Positions 59,709-64,000 of a stretch of 64,000 nucleotides of DNA are shown here, in pieces. The stretch is from an uncultured bacterium. GTDB taxonomy: Bacteria; Bacillota; Clostridia; Oscillospirales; Ruminococcaceae. Positions within the stretch are counted from its first letter, which is position 1. Every line of letters starts with the position of its first letter. The DNA is taken from positions 62,001 to 126,000 of the forward strand of contig CAJMSD010000008.1 of assembly GCA_905215965.1 (NCBI GenBank). The letters are read 5' to 3'. The position numbers and the translations under genes were made by a program. The notes below the pieces were generated by a model. The model was not told where the DNA came from, ran no database searches, and was given only the letters and a program-made list of their open reading frames with translations.

Positions 59709-60245
59709 TTAATAGTTTTCAGCATGGATCTCAAAATAGCTCTGCGGATGCGCGCATACAGGGCAAACCTCAGGAGCCTTTGTGCCTACGATAATATGAC
59801 CGCAGTTACGGCACTCCCAAACCTTTACCTCGCTTTTTTCAAATACAGCTGCCGTCTCAATATTTTTCAGCAGAGCACGGTAACGCTCTTCGTGATGCTT
59901 TTCAATTGCAGCCACCATGCGGAATTTTTTTGCAAGCTCGGGAAATCCCTCTTCTTCGGCTGTCTTAGCAAATCCCTCATACATATCTGTCCATTCGTAA
60001 TTTTCACCATCGGCAGCAGCCGCAAGATTAGCCGAAGTATCGCCGATACCTTTAAGCTCCTTAAACCACATTTTAGCGTGCTCTTTCTCATTGTCGGCAG
60101 TTTTCAGAAACAGCGATGCGATCTGCTCATAGCCTTCTTTTTTTGCCACGGAAGCAAAATAGGTATACTTGTTTCGTGCCTGAGACTCTCCTGCAAAAGC
60201 TGCTTCAAGATTTTTTTCTGTTTGTGTTCCTGCATAAGATTTCAT
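59709..60245 (-). CDS. rbr: Rubrerythrin
   Basis: A 178-residue peroxide-reducing protein. The N-terminal four-helix diiron domain carries the ExxR/ExxH ligands (AFAGESQARNKYTYFA; TADNEKEHAKMWF; AAIEKHHEERY), and the C-terminal rubredoxin domain has CRNCGHI and CPVCAHP. It reduces hydrogen peroxide to water with electrons from rubredoxin. It has its own consensus-like promoter. I see no clear PerR box. With the flavodiiron protein at 1.3 kb it indicates an anaerobe with oxygen defence. Confidence 0.96.
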   Translation of the reverse strand: MKSYAGTQTEKNLEAAFAGESQARNKYTYFASVAKKEGYEQIASLFLKTADNEKEHAKMWFKELKGIGDTSANLAAAADGENYEWTDMYEGFAKTAEEEGFPELAKKFRMVAAIEKHHEERYRALLKNIETAAVFEKSEVKVWECRNCGHIIVGTKAPEVCPVCAHPQSYFEIHAENY

Positions 60246-60328
60246 ATTAGTATCCTCCGTTTTATTAATTTTTCAGTGAATATTCCGATAACGAGAATCC
60301 ACTGTTTTTTCCGACATATACCGATATT

Positions 60329-60357
60329 ATTATAGCTCTATTTTTCAAAAAAGTCAA
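60329..60357 (-). promoter_or_regulatory. Rubrerythrin promoter
   Basis: On the minus strand TTGACT (60357-60352) and TATAAT (60334-60329), spacing 17 bp. Confidence 0.8.
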
Positions 60358-60426
60358 GGTGTTATTGAAGAGAGGCCGCCAATAATCCGCTCCCTGACAT
60401 TTTCGTTAATAGAAAAGTAATTATTC

Positions 60427-60455
60427 TTGTATTTTCCGGGAATATATGTTATAAT
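60427..60455 (+). promoter_or_regulatory. Promoter of the DtxR-like/murL/murD2 operon
   Basis: TTGTAT-17-TATAAT, about 30 bp before the regulator start. No clear dyad is visible in it. Confidence 0.72.
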
Positions 60456-60485
60456 AAAATTAATATAATTTTAGGAGTTGATTTT

Positions 60486-60872
60486 ATGGCAGTCACCGAA
60501 GCAGTTGAAAATTATCTTGAGACAATATTGATACTCTCCGAATTGCAGCCCGAGGTTCATGCGATAGATATATGTTCCTATCTTGGATATTCGCGTCCGA
60601 CCGTATCGATAATACTGAAAAAAATGAAAGATGATAACCTTGTAACTGTTGACAGCGACAACCATATTCAGCTTACAGGCGAAGGCAAAATAATTGCCGA
60701 GCGTATGTACGAACGGCATACGATCATATCCGAAATTCTTATGCGGCTCGGAGTAAACAAAGAAACTGCAATTGCCGATGCGTGTAAAATCGAACATGAT
60801 ATAAGCGACGAAACCTTTAACGCTTTTAAAAATCACTATAAACAATATGAAAAAAAGCCTGACAACGTCTGA
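60486..60872 (+). CDS. DtxR/MntR-family metal-dependent regulator
   Basis: A 128-residue protein with the DtxR winged helix (VENYLETILILSELQ; IDICSYLGYSRPTVSIILKKMKDDNLV) and the dimerisation/metal domain (LTGEGKIIAERMYERHTIISEILMRLGV ... ACKIEHDISDETF). It is short and lacks the C-terminal SH3-like domain, like MntR. It would sense Mn or Fe. The following murL gene starts 25 bp later, which is an unexpected target for a metal regulator. Start after TAGGAG. Confidence 0.9.
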   Translation: MAVTEAVENYLETILILSELQPEVHAIDICSYLGYSRPTVSIILKKMKDDNLVTVDSDNHIQLTGEGKIIAERMYERHTIISEILMRLGVNKETAIADACKIEHDISDETFNAFKNHYKQYEKKPDNV

Positions 60873-60897
60873 GGTGAATTTAGGAGGCAAAACGTAT

Positions 60898-62277
60898 ATG
60901 GATAAATTTTTTGAATTCAGAAAAAAGCATCCGATATTTTTATATAAAAATTATCATATAACCGAAAATATCGACAGCATTGATATAGTTTATGACTTCG
61001 AGATCCCAGAGCTTGCGGAATTTCACCCGAGCTGGAGCTTTGTCAAGCCTAAGAATTGCAGCATAAAAAATGATCTTACATTTGAACGAATTGCTTTTTC
61101 CCTTGGAATGGTCGAAGCAGTCAGCTATTGGAAATCTGTTTGCTCGCCCGAAATGAGAGTGGAATGCGGCGAACTGGATACGGAACAGATAAAGTGGTGG
61201 AAAAAGCTTTATTTTATGGGACTTGGCGAGTTTTTCTATATTAATCATATTCAAACGGATATGGAAAACTTTATGAATATAAGCTGTAACGGCAGCTTTA
61301 AGAATACCGTTGAAAAATCAAACGCTCCCATCGGCTGTCTCGTTCCGATAGGCGGCGGAAAGGACTCGGCTCTTACTATTGAGACCTTGAAAAACGCAGG
61401 AATAAAATGCAAATGCTATTCAATCAACAAGCGCGTTTCTGTAAGAGATACCGTTTTGACTGCCGGTCTTAATGAATCCGATCTGATCTATTCACGCCGA
61501 AACTTCGACCGCTCGCTTATAAAGCTGAACGAAAAAGGATATCTGAACGGTCATACTCCCTTTTCCGCAATAGTTGCGTTTTCTGCCGAGATAACCGCTT
61601 ATCTCAATGATCTTAAATATATCGTGCTTTCAAATGAAGCAAGCGCAAACGAAACTACAGTGATCGATTCAGATGTTAATCACCAGTATTCCAAGAGCTT
61701 TGAATTTGAAAACGATTTCCATAACTATGAAAGCAGATTTTTAAAAACAAATATTTACTATTTCAGTTTTTTGCGTCCGCTTTCCGAACTGCAAATTGCC
61801 AAAATGTTCGCCGCGCACAAAAAATATTTGCCCGTATTCAGAAGCTGTAATCTCGGAAGCAAGGTCTCGCCGGATATATGGTGCGCGGAATGTCCCAAAT
61901 GCCTTTTTGTAAGCCTGATACTGTCTCCGTTCGTAACTTCGCAGGAGCTTACCGATATTTTCGGGAAAAATCTTATCGACGATGAAGATATGATCGATTA
62001 TTTTACGGAACTTATCGGCAAAAGCGAGCATAAGCCTTTCGAATGCGTCGGCAGTATTGACGAGGTAAATCTTGCAGTTCAGATGACAATAAAAAAATAT
62101 CTGAAGGAGAAAACGCCGATTCCGCTGCTTTTGGAGAAATACATGGAAATGGGGCTCTATTCTCCCGATGGAATTGATGAAAAAGCTGAGGAATATATGT
62201 CAAAATACAACGACGTCAACCTGCTGCCCGAAAAATTTGAACTGATCTTAAAAGAAGAAATGGAGCGAATACTTTGA
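60898..62277 (+). CDS. murL: MurL: UDP-MurNAc-L-Ala-L-Glu epimerase
   Basis: A 459-residue cytosolic protein. In Xanthomonas, MurL uses ATP to epimerise the terminal L-Glu of UDP-MurNAc-L-Ala-L-Glu to D-Glu. The chain has a PP-loop-like ATP site PIGGGKDSALTIETLK near residue 150, the segment EASANETTVIDSDVNHQYSKS, split here as SNEASANETT and DVNHQYSKSFEFE, and a cysteine cluster WCAECPKCLF near 330. These fit the MurL family by length and motif, and the overlapping downstream gene encodes the matching MurD2 ligase. The ATG at 60898 follows AGGAGG; the in-frame codons before it have none. This is a route to D-Glu in the wall that does not need MurI. Firm family call, activity not shown here. 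Confidence 0.87.
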   Translation: MDKFFEFRKKHPIFLYKNYHITENIDSIDIVYDFEIPELAEFHPSWSFVKPKNCSIKNDLTFERIAFSLGMVEAVSYWKSVCSPEMRVECGELDTEQIKWWKKLYFMGLGEFFYINHIQTDMENFMNISCNGSFKNTVEKSNAPIGCLVPIGGGKDSALTIETLKNAGIKCKCYSINKRVSVRDTVLTAGLNESDLIYSRRNFDRSLIKLNEKGYLNGHTPFSAIVAFSAEITAYLNDLKYIVLSNEASANETTVIDSDVNHQYSKSFEFENDFHNYESRFLKTNIYYFSFLRPLSELQIAKMFAAHKKYLPVFRSCNLGSKVSPDIWCAECPKCLFVSLILSPFVTSQELTDIFGKNLIDDEDMIDYFTELIGKSEHKPFECVGSIDEVNLAVQMTIKKYLKEKTPIPLLLEKYMEMGLYSPDGIDEKAEEYMSKYNDVNLLPEKFELILKEEMERIL

Positions 62278-63623
62278 ATAAATTTGTAGATTACCTGAAA
62301 AGCGTTACCGATAACAAAAAAATATGCATTCTCGGTTTTGGACGCGAAGGCTCTTCAACCTATAAAATGCTTAAAAAATATTGCAGCTGCAGATCTGTCA
62401 CCATAGCTGATCTGAAAAATATTGACCGCGAGAAAAATAGTATTTCTGAAGATACACTTATTATTTCAGGAGAAAAATATCAGAATACTCTGAATGATTT
62501 CGATCTTGTTTTTAAAAGTCCGGGTATCGTGCTGAATAAAGATATCAAAGAGCTTGGTTGCGAGATAACTTCCGAAACACAGATATTTTTCACCTGCTAC
62601 AGAGAACAGATCGTTGCCGTGACCGGAACTAAAGGAAAGAGTACGGTTTCTTCACTGATCTATCATGTTCTGAAAAATAAATATAAAGATTGTTATCTGG
62701 TTGGAAATATCGGTATTCCGGTATTTGATATCGCAGAAAATGTCACGGATAAAACCATAGTTGTATGCGAGCTTTCCTGTCATCAGCTTGAATACATGAC
62801 AGTCTCTCCGAAAACTGCCATGATGCTGAATATCTTTGAAGAGCATCTTGACCATTACGGTACAATGGAAAAGTATATTGCAGCCAAAAATAATATCTAC
62901 CTTCATCAGCAAAAGGGCGATTATTATTACTGCAACTACGATATCCGTCCAAACGAACATATAGCGCAAGTCTACACCATGTCAAATAAAGTCAAGGCAG
63001 CGGATTTCTTCATTAAGAATAAAGAGATCAGAGTAAGGTCACTGCCTGCATTTCTGATACCGACACAAAGAATAAAACTGCTTGGCGAACATAATCAGTA
63101 TAATATAGCTGCAGCTTATGCGGTAGCGATTCAATACAACGTAAATAATGAGGAATTCTATGACAGCTTGTGTACATTTCAGCCTCTTTCGCACCGCCTT
63201 GAATTTGTAGGAATAAAAAAAGGAATTGCATATTACGACGATTCGATATCAACTGCCTGTGCCACGGCAATTGAAGCTCTTAAAAGCGTACCTAATCCAG
63301 ATACGCTGCTTGTGGGCGGAATGGACAGAGGGATAGATTACACTGAGCTTATCGATTTTCTTAACAGCAATTCCAATATAAATGTAATTTGTATGGAAGC
63401 TTCCGGAAAAAGAATTTACGATATCATTATGGATATTGATTTTAATAAAAAGGAAAGGGTTCATTACGCAAAGCACCTTGAAGAGGCTGTAGTCCTTGCG
63501 TCCCAAATAACTCAAAAAGGAAAAAGCTGCATACTTTCACCGGCAGCGGCAAGCTATGGTATTTTTAAAAATTTCGAAGAACGCGGAGACGTATTCAAAC
63601 ACCTTGTTGAAAGCCTGAGATAA
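62274..63623 (+). CDS. murD2: MurD2: UDP-MurNAc-L-Ala--L-glutamate ligase
   Basis: A 449-residue Mur ligase. The N-terminal Rossmann-like domain (ICILGFGREGSSTYKMLKK), the ATP loop VTGTKGKSTVSSLIYHVL near residue 117, ELSCHQLEYM, NIFEEHLDHYGTMEKYI, GEHNQYNIAAAYAVA and DDSISTACATAIEAL are all in place, as in MurD. Pairing with MurL indicates the MurD2 type, which accepts L-Glu instead of D-Glu. The start is a TTG that overlaps the murL stop by 4 nt, with GGAG upstream, so translation is coupled. Whether a normal murD is elsewhere in the genome cannot be seen. Confidence 0.88.
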   Translation: MNKFVDYLKSVTDNKKICILGFGREGSSTYKMLKKYCSCRSVTIADLKNIDREKNSISEDTLIISGEKYQNTLNDFDLVFKSPGIVLNKDIKELGCEITSETQIFFTCYREQIVAVTGTKGKSTVSSLIYHVLKNKYKDCYLVGNIGIPVFDIAENVTDKTIVVCELSCHQLEYMTVSPKTAMMLNIFEEHLDHYGTMEKYIAAKNNIYLHQQKGDYYYCNYDIRPNEHIAQVYTMSNKVKAADFFIKNKEIRVRSLPAFLIPTQRIKLLGEHNQYNIAAAYAVAIQYNVNNEEFYDSLCTFQPLSHRLEFVGIKKGIAYYDDSISTACATAIEALKSVPNPDTLLVGGMDRGIDYTELIDFLNSNSNINVICMEASGKRIYDIIMDIDFNKKERVHYAKHLEEAVVLASQITQKGKSCILSPAAASYGIFKNFEERGDVFKHLVESLR

Positions 63624-63645
63624 ACCGCCAAATAGAAGAAAATTT

Positions 63646-63676
63646 AAGCGCGCAAAGATTTTAAATCTCTGTGCGC
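63646..63676. terminator. Hairpin terminator between convergent genes
   Basis: AGCGCGCAAAGAT / ATCTCTGTGCGCT pair with two internal mismatches around a short A/T loop; AT-rich on both sides. Confidence 0.65.
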
Positions 63677-63709
63677 TAATTATATTTGTATCTGATTGTA
63701 TCTGAATTT

Positions 63710-64000
63710 TTATTTGCTTAAAGCTTTCTGCATGAATTTTTCGGAATAAACAAGGAATCTCTTATGAGTTCCGCTGCCAATTTCTCCGGATTCGTCACAG
63801 GCAGAAACTTTGAAAGTGATCTCCCTGCCGTTTATTCCGATAACTTCCGCAGCTGCTTTCACCGTCTTGCCGATCGGTGTAGCAGATATATGCTTCACAT
63901 TAAGCTCAGTACCGACAGTAGTTTCGTCGCCCTCCAGATATTCAGCCATGCAATTGCAGGCGGCTTTTTCCATCAGCATTACCATTGACGGAGTTGAAAA
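63710..64000 (-). CDS. FlK-like acyl-CoA thioesterase, 5' end outside the window
   Basis: The frame runs off the window end: upstream of an internal ATG at 63985 it still reads F-S-T-P-S, which is the usual family sequence before MVMLMEKAA. About 96 C-terminal residues are present (ECL: EYLEGDETTVGTELNVKHISATPIG shown here as TTVGTELNVKHISATPIG; FKVSACDESGEIGSGTHKRFLV). This is the hot-dog fold of the fluoroacetyl-CoA thioesterase group, common in Clostridia, where most members hydrolyse short acyl-CoA of unknown kind. Thr, Glu and His in TTVGT and MEKA match the catalytic region. Confidence 0.88.
   Translation of the reverse strand, partial: FSTPSMVMLMEKAACNCMAEYLEGDETTVGTELNVKHISATPIGKTVKAAAEVIGINGREITFKVSACDESGEIGSGTHKRFLVYSEKFMQKALSK

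Overview
The window looks like a chromosome segment of a low-to-moderate GC, Gram-positive anaerobe of the Clostridia, most likely a Ruminococcus-like member of the Oscillospiraceae. Evidence: a Gram-positive PolC, a single-chain clostridial-type PurL, a four-domain flavodiiron protein and rubrerythrin, an IreB regulator, a HisG/HisZ pair, LCP and PdaA-like wall enzymes, strong AGGAGG ribosome sites, and TTGACA/17 bp/TATAAT promoters throughout. No rRNA or CRISPR array is present, and the only mobile DNA is a small prophage relic. The species assignment is inference from family content.

Layout. 1-10.7 kb: the end of a GyrA/ParC-type topoisomerase subunit, a flavodiiron-rubredoxin protein, an HPr-like protein without the catalytic histidine, MtaB, PurL, PRPP synthetase and pyrophosphatase. 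11-14.6 kb: a diguanylate cyclase with a LacI-like sensor domain, then an NfeD/SPFH pair. 15-20.8 kb: an operon of MBOAT acyltransferase, DHHW esterase-like protein, FkbH-like HAD-IIIC protein, acyl carrier protein and metallophosphoesterase. Its logic parallels the Dlt system, but the ACP-charging enzyme is FkbH-like, so a glyceryl-type surface modification is a reasonable hypothesis. 20.9-31.3 kb: an RlmB-like methyltransferase, a P-type-ATPase-shaped membrane protein that has lost its catalytic motifs, an LCP ligase, a hydrolase broken by an in-frame TGA, a membrane protein with an Asp/Tyr/Trp-rich repeat, a DUF1540 peptide, IreB and a PdaA-like deacetylase. 31-33 kb: a DUF1836 regulator, a small membrane protein and an SPFH protein in one operon behind a palindromic operator.

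33.2-41.9 kb: a complete-looking, tightly overlapping minus-strand histidine operon (hisZ-G-D-C-B-H-A-F-[GNAT-SdpI]-I-E), with a hairpin-rich intergenic element between hisA and hisF and a palindrome over its promoter. 41.9-52.6 kb: the conserved cluster pyrH-frr-uppS-cdsA-dxr-rseP-ispG-polC, joining UMP synthesis, ribosome recycling, isoprenoid and phospholipid precursors, a membrane protease and the replicative polymerase. 52.8-54.5 kb: two tRNA-Ser genes followed by prophage head-module debris: a portal C-terminus carrying an unknown toxin-like tail, an acidic partner gene, a prohead protease stub and a 17 bp direct repeat. 54.5-59.7 kb: a LysR regulator with a GNAT gene, divergent from a six-gene redox operon (flavodoxin, two aldo/keto reductases, cupin, carboxymuconolactone decarboxylase-like protein, Fe-S/FMN reductase). 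59.7-64 kb: rubrerythrin, a short DtxR-type regulator, and a MurL/MurD2 pair, which makes the D-Glu residue of peptidoglycan by adding L-Glu and epimerising it afterwards; the window ends inside a FlK-like thioesterase.

The best candidates for something not well described are the FkbH/ACP/MBOAT/DHHW operon, the pseudo-P-type ATPase, the portal-linked toxin cassette, and the MurL/MurD2 route in this kind of host.
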